A stretch of 64,000 nucleotides of DNA from Noviluteimonas caseinilytica (GTDB lineage: Bacteria > Pseudomonadota > Gammaproteobacteria > Xanthomonadales > Xanthomonadaceae). Within the stretch, counting starts at the first letter, position 1. Each line of letters starts with the position of its first letter. Shown here one piece after another: positions 25,533-33,818 of this stretch. Both the position numbers and the translations under genes were made by a program. The DNA lies in the NCBI RefSeq assembly GCF_018406605.1, contig NZ_AP024545.1, positions 1,426,001-1,490,000 on the forward strand, given 5' to 3'. The notes beneath the pieces were generated by a model. That model worked only from the letters and a program-made list of their open reading frames with translations, had not been told where the DNA came from and made no database searches.

Positions 25533-27419
25533 ATGAGCGCCTGGTCCCTCGACCACGCCCGCAAGACCTATTCGATCCCGCATTGGTCGGAAGGGTATTT
25601 CGACATCGACGGCGCCGGCCGCGTGACGGTGAGCCCGCGCGGCGCGCAGGGCCCGGCGATCGCGCTGGCCGAGGTCGTGGACAAGGCCAAGGCCAACGGC
25701 GCCAAGCTGCCGCTGCTGGTGCGCTTCCCCGACATCCTCGGCGACCGCCTGGGCAAGCTGCAGGCTGCGTTCGCGCAGGCGCAGGCCGACTGGGACTACA
25801 AGGGCGGCTACACCGCCGTCTATCCGATCAAGGTCAACCAGCACCAGGGCGTCGCCGGCACGCTGGCCTCACACGCGGGCGAAGGCTTCGGCCTGGAAGC
25901 GGGCAGCAAGCCGGAACTGATGGCGGTGCTGGCGCTGAGCCGGCCGGGCGGGCTGATCGTCTGCAACGGCTACAAGGATCGCGAATACATTCGTTTGGCT
26001 TTGATCGGTCGCAAGCTCGGCCTGCAGACCTTCATCGTGGTCGAGAAGCCCAGCGAGCTGAAGCTGATCATCGAGGAAGCGCAGGCGCTGGGCGTGCGGC
26101 CGGGCATCGGCGTGCGCATGCGCCTGGCCTCGCTGGGCGCGGGCAAGTGGCAGAACAGCGGTGGCGACAAGGCGAAGTTCGGATTGTCGCCGCGCCAGGT
26201 GCTGGACCTGTGGAAGACGCTGCGCGACAACGGCTACGGCGATTGCCTCGGCCTGCTGCATTTCCACATGGGCTCGCAGATCTCCAACGTGCGCGACATC
26301 GCCAACGGCATGCGCGAGGCGGTGCGGTATTTCATCGAACTGTCGAAGCTCGGCGCGCAGGTCCAGTACATGGACGTGGGCGGCGGGCTGGGCATCGATT
26401 ACGAAGGCACGCGTTCGCGCAGCTACTGCTCGATCAACTACGGCGTGGCGCAGTACGCGAACAACATCGTGCAGCCGCTCGCCGAAGCCTGCGAAGCCAA
26501 CGGCCTGGCGCCGCCGCGCATCGTGACCGAATGCGGCCGCGCGATGACGGCGCACCACGCGGTGCTGGTGGCCAACGTGGCGGAAGTGGAGGAAGCGCCG
26601 GAAGGCCGCGTCCCGCCCGCGCACGACGACGAACCCGCGGTGATCCGCCACCTGCGCGAGATCCACGACGAACTGGACCAGCGCCCGGCGGTGGAACTCT
26701 TCCACGACGCGCAGCACCACCATGGCGAAGGCCTGTCGCTGTATGCGCTCGGGCAGATCGACCTGACGCATCGCGCGCGCATCGACGACCTGTTCTATGC
26801 GATCGCGCATGCCGTGCGTGCGCGGCTGGACGTGGGCGAGAAGTCGCACCGCGACCTGCTCGATGAGTTGAACGAGCGCCTCGTCGACAAGTACTTCGTC
26901 AACTTCAGCGTGTTCGAATCGATGCCGGACGTGTGGGCGATCGACCAGGTGTTCCCGATCGTGCCGATCGAGCGCCTGGACGAAGCGCCGTCGCGCCGCG
27001 GCGTGATCGCGGACATGACGTGCGACAGCGACGGCAAGATCGATACCTACGTGGAAAACGAAGGCCTCGATTCTTCGTTGCCGCTGCATGCGCTGAAGCA
27101 TGGCGAGGTGTACCGGCTGGGCTTCTTCCTGGTCGGTGCGTACCAGGAAATCCTGGGCGACATCCACAACCTGTTCGGCGACACCGATGCGGTGGAAGTG
27201 CATCTGGACGGCAACGGGTATGCGATGAGCCAGCAGCGCCGCGGCGACACGACGGACGTGATGCTGGATTACGTCGGCTACAAGCTCGACGTGCTGCGCG
27301 CGGAATATGCGAAGAAGGTGGATGCCGCGAAGTTGCCGGCCGACGAAAGCGCGCGGATGAAGGACGCGCTCGAGTCGGGGCTGACGGCGTATACCTACCT
27401 GAGCGACGAGCCGGTCTGA
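25533..27419 (+). CDS. speA: Biosynthetic arginine decarboxylase
   Basis: 628 residues, a fold-III PLP enzyme of the SpeA type. GGYTAVYPIKVNQHQGV carries the PLP-binding Lys (about residue 100), LHFHMGSQISN and DVGGGLGIDYEGT are the barrel motifs, and TCDSDGKIDTYV contains the second-domain Cys-Asp site. Makes agmatine from arginine, feeding putrescine and spermidine synthesis with the divergent speE. ATG 25533 was chosen over an upstream in-frame ATG because the latter lies in the promoter region, which has a TACACT at 25494. Confidence 0.95.
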   Translation: MSAWSLDHARKTYSIPHWSEGYFDIDGAGRVTVSPRGAQGPAIALAEVVDKAKANGAKLPLLVRFPDILGDRLGKLQAAFAQAQADWDYKGGYTAVYPIKVNQHQGVAGTLASHAGEGFGLEAGSKPELMAVLALSRPGGLIVCNGYKDREYIRLALIGRKLGLQTFIVVEKPSELKLIIEEAQALGVRPGIGVRMRLASLGAGKWQNSGGDKAKFGLSPRQVLDLWKTLRDNGYGDCLGLLHFHMGSQISNVRDIANGMREAVRYFIELSKLGAQVQYMDVGGGLGIDYEGTRSRSYCSINYGVAQYANNIVQPLAEACEANGLAPPRIVTECGRAMTAHHAVLVANVAEVEEAPEGRVPPAHDDEPAVIRHLREIHDELDQRPAVELFHDAQHHHGEGLSLYALGQIDLTHRARIDDLFYAIAHAVRARLDVGEKSHRDLLDELNERLVDKYFVNFSVFESMPDVWAIDQVFPIVPIERLDEAPSRRGVIADMTCDSDGKIDTYVENEGLDSSLPLHALKHGEVYRLGFFLVGAYQEILGDIHNLFGDTDAVEVHLDGNGYAMSQQRRGDTTDVMLDYVGYKLDVLRAEYAKKVDAAKLPADESARMKDALESGLTAYTYLSDEPV

Positions 27420-27426
27420 GCCCTGC

Positions 27427-27503
27427 CGTCATTCCCGCGAAAGCGGGAATCCAGGCCGGTGCGGCGATCCGACAGGTGGATTCCCGCCTTCGCGGGAATG
27501 ACG
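27427..27503. repeat. Inverted pair of CGTCATTCCCGCGAAAGCGGGAA-type repeats
   Basis: Two palindromic units face each other: the first begins CGTCATTCCCGC at 27427, and the second is its near-perfect complement ending GCGGGAATGACG at 27503. Each has its own short stem (TTCCCGC / GCGGGAA) and together they could form one long stem of about 27 pairs. This kind of unit is common between genes in many proteobacteria. Lying between convergent speA and the SDR gene, it probably ends transcription from both sides. Confidence 0.85.
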
Positions 27504-27505
27504 AC

Positions 27506-28264
27506 CTAATTGCGCGCGATCTGGAAGCCGGCGAAGGATTGGCTCGTCGGCATCATTTCCAGGCGGTTGATGTTGATGTGCGGCGGCTGCGTGGCGATCC
27601 AGTGGATCGTCGCGGCGATGTCGTCCGCCGTCATCGGCTGCGCGCCCTTGTAGAGCGTGTCGGACGCGGCCTGGTCGCCGTGCGTGCGCACCAGCGTGAA
27701 TTCGGTTTCCGCCATGCCGGGCTCCAGCGCCGTCACGCGCACGCCGGTGCCGTGCAGGTCCGCGCGCAGGCCCAGCGAGAACTGCGAGACGAACGCTTTC
27801 GTGCCCCCGTAGACGTTGCCGCCGGCGTAGGGATACGTGGCCGCGGTGGAGCTCACGTTGATGATCGTGCCCTTGCGCTCGATCAGTGTCGGCAACAACG
27901 CATGCGTGAGCACGACGAGCGCGCGCACGTTGGTGTCGATCATCACCCGCCAGTCCTGCAGGTCCGCGCGCTGCGCGGGCAGGGTGCCTTGTGCGAGGCC
28001 GGCGTTGTTCACCAGCAGGTCGATGTCGCGGAAGTCCGCCGGCAGGGCCTCGAGCGCGGCGCGCATGGCGGGTTCGTCGCGGACATCGAAGACGGCGGGA
28101 TGCACGTGCGCGGCGCCGAGTTCGTCGACCAGCGCCTGCAGGCGTTCCGCGCGACGGCCCGTGGCGACGACGCGCCAGCCATCGGCGACGAAGCGACGCG
28201 TGGCGGCCAGGCCGAAACCGGAAGTCGCGCCGGTGATGAAGGCGGTGCGTTGCGTCGTCGTCAT
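27506..28264 (-). CDS. SDR family oxidoreductase, YdfG-like
   Basis: 252 residues, classical short-chain dehydrogenase. ITGATSGFGLAATRRF is the GxxxGxG cofactor loop, ATGRRAERL carries the Arg pair that favours NADP, LVNNAG is the central motif, and NVSSTAATYPYAGGNVYGGTK gives Ser, Tyr and Lys of the active site. Overall it resembles YdfG, an NADP-dependent 3-hydroxy acid/serine dehydrogenase; the true substrate is open. It is the last gene of an argS-SPOR-methyltransferase-SDR run, 7 bases after its neighbour. Confidence 0.85.
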   Translation of the reverse strand: MTTTQRTAFITGATSGFGLAATRRFVADGWRVVATGRRAERLQALVDELGAAHVHPAVFDVRDEPAMRAALEALPADFRDIDLLVNNAGLAQGTLPAQRADLQDWRVMIDTNVRALVVLTHALLPTLIERKGTIINVSSTAATYPYAGGNVYGGTKAFVSQFSLGLRADLHGTGVRVTALEPGMAETEFTLVRTHGDQAASDTLYKGAQPMTADDIAATIHWIATQPPHININRLEMMPTSQSFAGFQIARN

Positions 28265-28271
28265 GCCGGGG

Positions 28272-28835
28272 TTACCAGAGGTGGGGAATGAGGCGCTTGG
28301 TGTCGCGCGCGTAATCGGGCCACGCGTCGGGGAAGGCGTCGGCGAGCATGCGTTCCTCGACGTGGATGCGCCACAGGAACGCAGCGATGATCGGCACGAT
28401 CGCGACGAGCGCCGGCAACCATGCACCGACACCGAAACCGAAGCCGACGACCGTCAGCAACGCGCCGGTGTACGAAGGATGCCGCAGCAGGCGATACGGC
28501 CCGCGCCGGATGAGCGACTGCCCGGGCTGGATCGCGATGTCGACGGTGAAGTACTGCGCGAGCGTATGCACCGACCACCAGCGCAACACGAGGCCATCGA
28601 TCATCAGCAGCATGCCGACGACGACGTAGCGCCAGTCGCGCGAGGCGAGCTGGCCGTCGTCGCGCATCGCCAGCCACACGGACAGCGCGATGCTCGCGCC
28701 GATGACGACGATGAGGAGGTCGAGGGTGCCGCGGTCGCGGGTTTTGTTCGCGTCGCCGGAACGACGCCGCCCGATCCAGGCCTGGCTGACCGCCCAGACG
28801 ATGCACAACGCGGTGAAGGCGTGCGCGAGCGTCAT
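28272..28835 (-). CDS. Isoprenylcysteine carboxyl methyltransferase-like membrane protein
   Basis: 187 residues with about five hydrophobic segments. GPYRLLRHPSYTG and EERMLADAFPDAWPDYARDTKRLIP are the hallmarks of the ICMT/PEMT-like membrane methyltransferases, where RHP and EE residues bind S-adenosylmethionine. The acceptor is unknown; bacterial members are seldom studied. It lies between the SPOR protein gene (16 bases) and the SDR gene (7 bases), so one transcript is likely. Confidence 0.8.
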   Translation of the reverse strand: MTLAHAFTALCIVWAVSQAWIGRRRSGDANKTRDRGTLDLLIVVIGASIALSVWLAMRDDGQLASRDWRYVVVGMLLMIDGLVLRWWSVHTLAQYFTVDIAIQPGQSLIRRGPYRLLRHPSYTGALLTVVGFGFGVGAWLPALVAIVPIIAAFLWRIHVEERMLADAFPDAWPDYARDTKRLIPHLW

Positions 28836-28851
28836 GGGCGGTGCGCGCGCG

Positions 28852-29589
28852 TCAGCGTGCCTTGATCGCCAGCGCGGGCAAGCCGCCGCTGCCGAGGCGA
28901 CGCTTGGCGTCGGCGAGTTCCGACGCGCTGCCGTACGGGCCCATGCGCACGCGGAAGACGGTCTTGTCGGCGATCTGCGCGGATTCGACGCGCGCGGACA
29001 GACCGAGCAACGCGATCTTCGCCTTGACGGCTTCGGCGTCGCCGCTGGCCTGGAATGCACCGGCCTGCAGCAGGTAATGCGCGCCGTCGTCCTTCGGCTT
29101 GTCGGCGGAAACGGTTGCGGTGGCAGGCACGGCGGCCGCGGTGGCGGGCTGCTGCGCATTCACGGCGACGGGCGTGGCGACGTCGGCGGGCTTCGCGGCG
29201 TCGACCGGCAAGGCGGCCTTGTCGGCGCGCGCGGCTTCGGCGCGCTCGGTGGCCGCCAGCTCCGCATCGGACAGCGCGACTTCGTTCGACGGCAGCAGCG
29301 TGTAGAAGTCGTACGTCGTCAGCTTGGGCTTGGCGGTCTGCGCCGCGGCCGGTTGTGCGTCTTCGGGGACGATGGCGTCATCGTCGTCCGCGCTTGCGTT
29401 GGCCACCGGCCGCGCATCGGGATTGGGCTTGGGACGGAAGAAACCGTCGTCCGCATTCCCGTGCATGAGCTTGGGCACGCCGACGATCAGCACCACGCCG
29501 AGCACCAGGCCGATGCCGAGCCAGAGCCACGGGGGATTGGAATTGCCGCCGTTGCGCTTCGCCTGCGACTTGCCGCGTCTTGCCGCCAT
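28852..29589 (-). CDS. SPOR-domain inner-membrane protein, FtsN-like
   Basis: 245 residues. A short basic cytoplasmic start (MAARRGKSQAKRN) is followed by one membrane helix (about 20-40), a long Ala/Pro-rich periplasmic linker (about 50-165), and a C-terminal SPOR domain (about 170-245: HYLLQAGAFQASGDAEAVKAK and FRVRMGPY). SPOR domains bind septal peptidoglycan lacking side chains. The gene directly behind argS, overlapping its stop as TGATG, holds the same position as the FtsN-like gene of pseudomonads. A late role in cell division is likely. Confidence 0.82.
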   Translation of the reverse strand: MAARRGKSQAKRNGGNSNPPWLWLGIGLVLGVVLIVGVPKLMHGNADDGFFRPKPNPDARPVANASADDDDAIVPEDAQPAAAQTAKPKLTTYDFYTLLPSNEVALSDAELAATERAEAARADKAALPVDAAKPADVATPVAVNAQQPATAAAVPATATVSADKPKDDGAHYLLQAGAFQASGDAEAVKAKIALLGLSARVESAQIADKTVFRVRMGPYGSASELADAKRRLGSGGLPALAIKAR

Positions 29590-31280
29590 CACATCTTCTC
29601 CGGGGCGGAAACGCCCAGCAGGTCCAACCCGTTCTTCAGCACCTGTCCGGTGCCGACGCACAACGCGAGTCGAGCATCGCGCGTGCCGCCATCTTCCACC
29701 AGGATGGCCTGCGCGTGGTACCAACCGTGGAAGGCATTCGCCAATTCACGCAGGTATTGCGCGATGGCGTGCGGTTCCAGCGTCTCGGCCGCCGAGGCCA
29801 CTTCTTCCGGGTAACGCGCCAGCGCGACCAGCAGCGCCTGCGCGTGGGCGTCTTCGGCCAGCACGTGCAGGTGCGTCAGGCCGTTGGCGAGGTCGAGGGT
29901 GTAACCCTTCTCCTTCGCCTGGCGCTGCAGGCTGCAGACGCGGGCGTGCGCGTACTGCACGTAGAACACCGGGTTGTCGTTGCTCTGCGAGCGCGCCAGG
30001 TCGATGTCGAAGGTGAGCTGCGAGTCGTGCTTGCGCGCGATCAGGAACCAGCGCGTGGCATCGCGGCCCACTTCCTCCACCAGGTCGCGCAGCGTCAGGT
30101 AACTGCCGGCGCGCTTGGAGAGCTTCACTTCTTCGCCGCCGCGCATGACGGTGACCATCTGGTGCAGCACGTATTCCGGCCAGCCCTTCGGGATGCCGGC
30201 GTCCAGCGCCTGCAGGCCCGCAAGCACGCGTTGCAGCGAACCGTGGTGGTCCGCGCCGAGCTCGGTGATGGCGCGCTCGTAGCCGCGCTGCCACTTGGAG
30301 CGGTGGTAGGCGACGTCGGGCACGAAGTACGTGTACGTGCCGTCGGACTTGCGCATCACGCGGTCCTTGTCGTCGCCGAAGTCGGTGGTGCGCAGCCACA
30401 GCGCGCCGCCTTCCTCGTACGTGTGGCCGTGCGCGACGAGTTCGCGCACCGTCTCTTCGACGCGGCCCTGCGTGTACAGCGAGGACTCCAGGAAATACAC
30501 GTCGAACGCCACGCCGTAGGCGGCGAGGTCGGCGTTCTGTTCGCGGCGCAGGTAGGCGACGGCGAACGCGCGGATGGCGTCGAGGTCGGCCGGATCCTTC
30601 GCGCCGTGGACGATGTGGTCTTCGAACTCCACCGTCTCGCCGCGCAGGTACGCCTGCGCCACGTCGTTGATGTAGTCGCCGCGGTAGCCGTCTTCCGGCC
30701 AGCCGGCGTCATCCGGACCCTTGCCTTGCGCGCGCGCCTGCACCGAGCGGGCGAGGTTGTCGATCTGCACGCCGGCATCGTTGTAGTAGAACTCGCGCAT
30801 CACGCGCCAGCCGTTGGCATCCAGCACGCGCGCGATGCAATCGCCGATGGCCGCCGCGCGGCCGTGGCCGACATGCAGCGGGCCGGTGGGATTGGCCGAC
30901 ACGTATTCGACGCCGACGGTGTGGCCCGCGCCGCTTTCGTTGCGGCCATAGGCGTTGCCGCGCGCGACGATCTCGCGCAGCTCGCGCGCATACGCCTCGG
31001 GCGCGAGGTGGAAATTGATGAAGCCGGGGCCGGCGATCTCGACCTTCGCCACGTCGTCCGAGGCGGGCAACGCGGCGACCAGGGCCTGCGCGAGCGCGCG
31101 CGGGTTGGTGCGCGCGGCCTTGGCGAGGACCATCGCGGCATTGGTGGAGAAGTCGCCGTGCGTGCGGTCCTTCGGGCGCTCCACCACGAAGGCGGGGGCG
31201 TCGGCGTCGGGCGGAAGCGTGCCCGCGGTGCGCAGGGCGGCGATGCCCTGGTCGATGAGGGCGCGGAGGGAGGATTTCAC
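29589..31280 (-). CDS. argS: Arginyl-tRNA synthetase
   Basis: 563 residues, class I synthetase. The HIGH-type motif appears as PTGPLHVGHGRAAAIGD (about residue 120) and the KMSKS-type as KLSKRAG (about 375). The C-terminal DALR anticodon-binding domain (YVQYAHARVCSLQRQ onward) ends the protein, and the N-terminal Arg-S domain (DRTHGDFSTNAAMVLAK) recognises the tRNA elbow. GTG 31280 was chosen because it opens the conserved VKSSLRALIDQ. An ATG at 31313 adds 11 residues but has a -10-like TAGACT right next to it and no ribosome site. Confidence 0.95.
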   Translation of the reverse strand: MKSSLRALIDQGIAALRTAGTLPPDADAPAFVVERPKDRTHGDFSTNAAMVLAKAARTNPRALAQALVAALPASDDVAKVEIAGPGFINFHLAPEAYARELREIVARGNAYGRNESGAGHTVGVEYVSANPTGPLHVGHGRAAAIGDCIARVLDANGWRVMREFYYNDAGVQIDNLARSVQARAQGKGPDDAGWPEDGYRGDYINDVAQAYLRGETVEFEDHIVHGAKDPADLDAIRAFAVAYLRREQNADLAAYGVAFDVYFLESSLYTQGRVEETVRELVAHGHTYEEGGALWLRTTDFGDDKDRVMRKSDGTYTYFVPDVAYHRSKWQRGYERAITELGADHHGSLQRVLAGLQALDAGIPKGWPEYVLHQMVTVMRGGEEVKLSKRAGSYLTLRDLVEEVGRDATRWFLIARKHDSQLTFDIDLARSQSNDNPVFYVQYAHARVCSLQRQAKEKGYTLDLANGLTHLHVLAEDAHAQALLVALARYPEEVASAAETLEPHAIAQYLRELANAFHGWYHAQAILVEDGGTRDARLALCVGTGQVLKNGLDLLGVSAPEKM

Positions 31281-31328
31281 TGCGGATGCCAGAGGCGGGT
31301 GCGACGGCCGCATAGTCTAAGCCACGCA

Positions 31329-32003
31329 TCACAGCTTCCCTCGTGCGGCCATCGAGACGGGTGGACCGTCGGCGACGATGAAATGGTCGAGCAGCCGCAC
31401 GTCCACCAGTTCCAGCGCGGCACGCAGGCGGCGCGTGATGGCCTGGTCGCTGCCGCTGGGTTCGGGATTCCCGCTGGGATGGTTGTGGCCGACGATCACG
31501 GCCGAGGCGTTGTAGGCCAGGGCGCGGCGCGCGACTTCGCGCGGGTAGATCTCCGCGCGGTCCACGGTGCCGCGGAACAGTTCCTCGAAGGCCAGCGTGC
31601 GGTGCTTGGTGTCCAGGAACAGCGCGGCGAAGGTTTCCGATGGGTGGTGGCGCAGCCGGCGGGCGAAGTAGTCGCCGGCGATGGCGGTGTCGCCGATCGA
31701 CTGGCCGCGCAGCTGGGTGGCGGCGAAGTGCCGGTGGCCCAGTTCCAGCGCGCCGACCAGCAGGCAGGCCCGCGCCGGGCCGATGCCGGGCAGTTCCGCC
31801 AGTTCCAGCGGCGTGCGTTCGAGCAGGGTGCGCAGCGGGCCGTGCGCATTCAGCAGGTCGCGCGCGATGGCCACCGCGTCCCGGCCGCGCAGGCCGGAGC
31901 CGAGGAAGACGGCGAGCAATTCGGCGTCGGACAACGCGCCGGCGCCTTGCGCGGAGAGTTTTTCACGGGGTCGATCGTCGGGGGACCAGTCGCGGATTCG
32001 CAT
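31329..32003 (-). CDS. radC: RadC family JAB-domain protein
   Basis: 224 residues. A helix-hairpin-helix start (LLERTPLELAELPGIGPARACLLVGALEL) precedes a JAB/MPN metalloprotease-like domain with the zinc motif HNHPSGNPEPSGSD (HxHx7-10D complete, about residue 175). RadC proteins were once tied to DNA repair, but their function is still unsettled. The position divergent from coaC is shared by many gammaproteobacteria. ATG 32003 starts the conserved MRIRDW. Confidence 0.92.
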   Translation of the reverse strand: MRIRDWSPDDRPREKLSAQGAGALSDAELLAVFLGSGLRGRDAVAIARDLLNAHGPLRTLLERTPLELAELPGIGPARACLLVGALELGHRHFAATQLRGQSIGDTAIAGDYFARRLRHHPSETFAALFLDTKHRTLAFEELFRGTVDRAEIYPREVARRALAYNASAVIVGHNHPSGNPEPSGSDQAITRRLRAALELVDVRLLDHFIVADGPPVSMAARGKL

Positions 32004-32113
32004 GGGCCCAGCATCGCGGGACGGCCGCGGGAGGCGTATCGGGGGACCGGAGGGCATCGGGTAAGCTGTCGCCCGATTCCAGTGTGGGAAATCCCCGAGG
32101 GGCGTCGTCCGTC

Positions 32114-32674
32114 ATGCAGGAACCGATCGCCCCGCTGCAGTCGCGCCGCGTGTTGTTGTGCGTGTGCGGCGGCATCGCTGCCTACAAGTCGGCCGACTTG
32201 GTCCGCCGCCTGCGCGATGCGGGGGCGACCGTCCAGGTGGCGATGACCGAGAACGCGCAGCGCTTCGTCGGCGCGCAGACCTTCCAGGCCTTGTCCGGCA
32301 GCCCGGTGCGCACGTCGCTGTGGGATGCCGCGGCCGAAGCGGCCATGGGCCACCTCGAACTCGCGCACTGGGCCGATTTCGTCGTGATCGCCCCCGCCAC
32401 CGCCAACACGATCGCGAAGCTCGCCCACGGGTTCGCCGACGACCTCGTCAGCACCTTGTGCCTGGCCACCACCGCGCCTGTCACGATCGCGCCCGCGATG
32501 AACCACCGCATGTGGCTGCACGCGGCCACGCAGGCGAACGTGGCGGTGTTGCGCGAACGCGGCGTGCGCGTCGTCGGACCGAACGACGGCCCGCTCGCCG
32601 AAGGCGAATCCGGCCCGGGCCGCATGGCCGAACCGCTGGAAATCGTGGCCGCGCTGTCCGGGGCGACGGCTTGA
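32114..32674 (+). CDS. coaC: Phosphopantothenoylcysteine decarboxylase, separate CoaC
   Basis: 186 residues equal to the N-terminal half of the usual CoaBC (Dfp) protein. It decarboxylates 4'-phosphopantothenoylcysteine in coenzyme A synthesis, using FMN. GGIAAYKSADLVRRL is the FMN region, GHLELAHWADF holds the catalytic His, and IAPATANTIAK and IAPAMNHRMW are the PASANT-like and PXMNXXMW motifs. In the flap GPLAEGESGPGRM, Glu stands where E. coli has the important Cys. The frame closes with TGA overlapping the coaB start as TTGA, instead of running on as one protein. Confidence 0.88.
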   Translation: MQEPIAPLQSRRVLLCVCGGIAAYKSADLVRRLRDAGATVQVAMTENAQRFVGAQTFQALSGSPVRTSLWDAAAEAAMGHLELAHWADFVVIAPATANTIAKLAHGFADDLVSTLCLATTAPVTIAPAMNHRMWLHAATQANVAVLRERGVRVVGPNDGPLAEGESGPGRMAEPLEIVAALSGATA

Positions 32675-33324
32675 GCCTGGCCGGCACCCGCGTGCTGGTC
32701 AGCGCCGGGCCGACGTACGAGGACCTCGATCCCGTGCGTTTCATCGGCAACCGCAGCAGCGGCAAGATGGGGTTCGCGATCGCCGCAGCAGCGGCGCGAC
32801 GCGGCGCGGACGCGGTGCTCGTCGCCGGGCCCGTTCACCTGAAGACACCCGATGGCGTGCGCCGCATCGACGTGCGTTCCGCCGCGCAGATGCACGCCAC
32901 GGTGCTCGGTGCGCTGCCGGCGGATGTCTACATCGGCGCCGCGGCCGTCGCCGATTTCACGCCACGCAACGTCGCACCGGCAAAGATCAAGAAGCAGCCG
33001 GGGCACGACACGCTGACGCTCGAACTGGTGCGCACGCCCGACATCCTCGCGGACGTCGCGACGCACCTGCGCCGGCCGCGCCTGGTCGTCGGCTTCGCGG
33101 CCGAGACCGACGATGTCGCGCACAACGCGCGCGGCAAGCTGGATTCGAAGCGGGTGGACGCCATCGCGGCCAATCGCGTCGGCGTTGCAGGCAGCGGGTT
33201 CGAGAGCGACGACAACGCGCTCACCATTTACTGGCGTGGCGGTGAGATCGCGCTCGGCCCCGCGCCGAAAACGACCATCGCCGACGCGCTCATGGATTTC
33301 ATCGAGGAACGACTGGCATCGTGA
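32671..33324 (+). CDS. coaB: Phosphopantothenate-cysteine ligase, separate CoaB
   Basis: 217 residues equal to the C-terminal half of CoaBC. It joins cysteine to phosphopantothenate using CTP. VLVSAGPTYEDLDPVRFIGN and SSGKMGFAIAAAA are the nucleotide-binding signature; AAVADFTPRNVAPAKIKK has the conserved Lys pair. The only sensible start is TTG 32671, which shares bases with the coaC stop and opens SLAGTRVLVSAGPT. A slip of one base would join the two frames into a normal CoaBC of about 403 residues. The TGA overlaps the GTG of dut. Confidence 0.85.
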   Translation: MSLAGTRVLVSAGPTYEDLDPVRFIGNRSSGKMGFAIAAAAARRGADAVLVAGPVHLKTPDGVRRIDVRSAAQMHATVLGALPADVYIGAAAVADFTPRNVAPAKIKKQPGHDTLTLELVRTPDILADVATHLRRPRLVVGFAAETDDVAHNARGKLDSKRVDAIAANRVGVAGSGFESDDNALTIYWRGGEIALGPAPKTTIADALMDFIEERLAS

Positions 33325-33794
33325 CGCTTATGACCCACGTGAAAACGCTTGAAGTCAAGATCCTCGATCCGCGCTTCGGCGACGAATGGCCGATGCCGGC
33401 CTACGCGACCGAATCCAGCGCGGGCCTGGACCTGCGCGCCGCGCTCGACGCCCCGCTGCTGCTGGCGCCGGGCGATGCCGCGCTGATCCCGTCGGGCCTG
33501 GCCATCCATCTCGCCGATCCGGCGCTGTGCGCGGTGGTCCTGCCGCGGTCGGGCCTGGGCCACCGGCACGGGATCGTGCTCGGCAACGGCACCGGGTTGA
33601 TCGATGCGGACTACCAGGGCCCGCTGATGATCAGTACATGGAACCGCGGCCGCGAGGCCTTCACGATCCAGCCGGGCGATCGCATCGCGCAGCTGGTGGT
33701 CTTGCCCATCGTGCGCGCGACGCTGCAGGTGGTGGATACTTTCGAGGCAAGCGTGCGCGGCGAAGGTGGCTTCGGCCACACCGGCGTGCGCTGA
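33321..33794 (+). CDS. dut: dUTP diphosphatase
   Basis: 157 residues. Hydrolyses dUTP to dUMP, keeping uracil out of DNA and supplying dTMP synthesis. All trimeric dUTPase motifs are present: SSAGLDLRA, PRSGLGHRHGI, GLIDADYQGPL, GDRIAQLVVLP and the C-terminal GEGGFGHTGVR that closes over the site. GTG 33321 overlaps the coaB stop; an ATG at 33330 is the alternative. The coaBC-dut-algC order is shared with pseudomonads. Confidence 0.95.
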   Translation: MTLMTHVKTLEVKILDPRFGDEWPMPAYATESSAGLDLRAALDAPLLLAPGDAALIPSGLAIHLADPALCAVVLPRSGLGHRHGIVLGNGTGLIDADYQGPLMISTWNRGREAFTIQPGDRIAQLVVLPIVRATLQVVDTFEASVRGEGGFGHTGVR

Positions 33795-33818
33795 CCCAAA
33801 GGGGATGGGAATACAACG

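Noticed and set aside
31281..31313. ATG 31313 as the start of argS
   Set aside because: A -10-like TAGACT abuts it and there is no ribosome site; GTG 31280 opens the conserved N-terminus.
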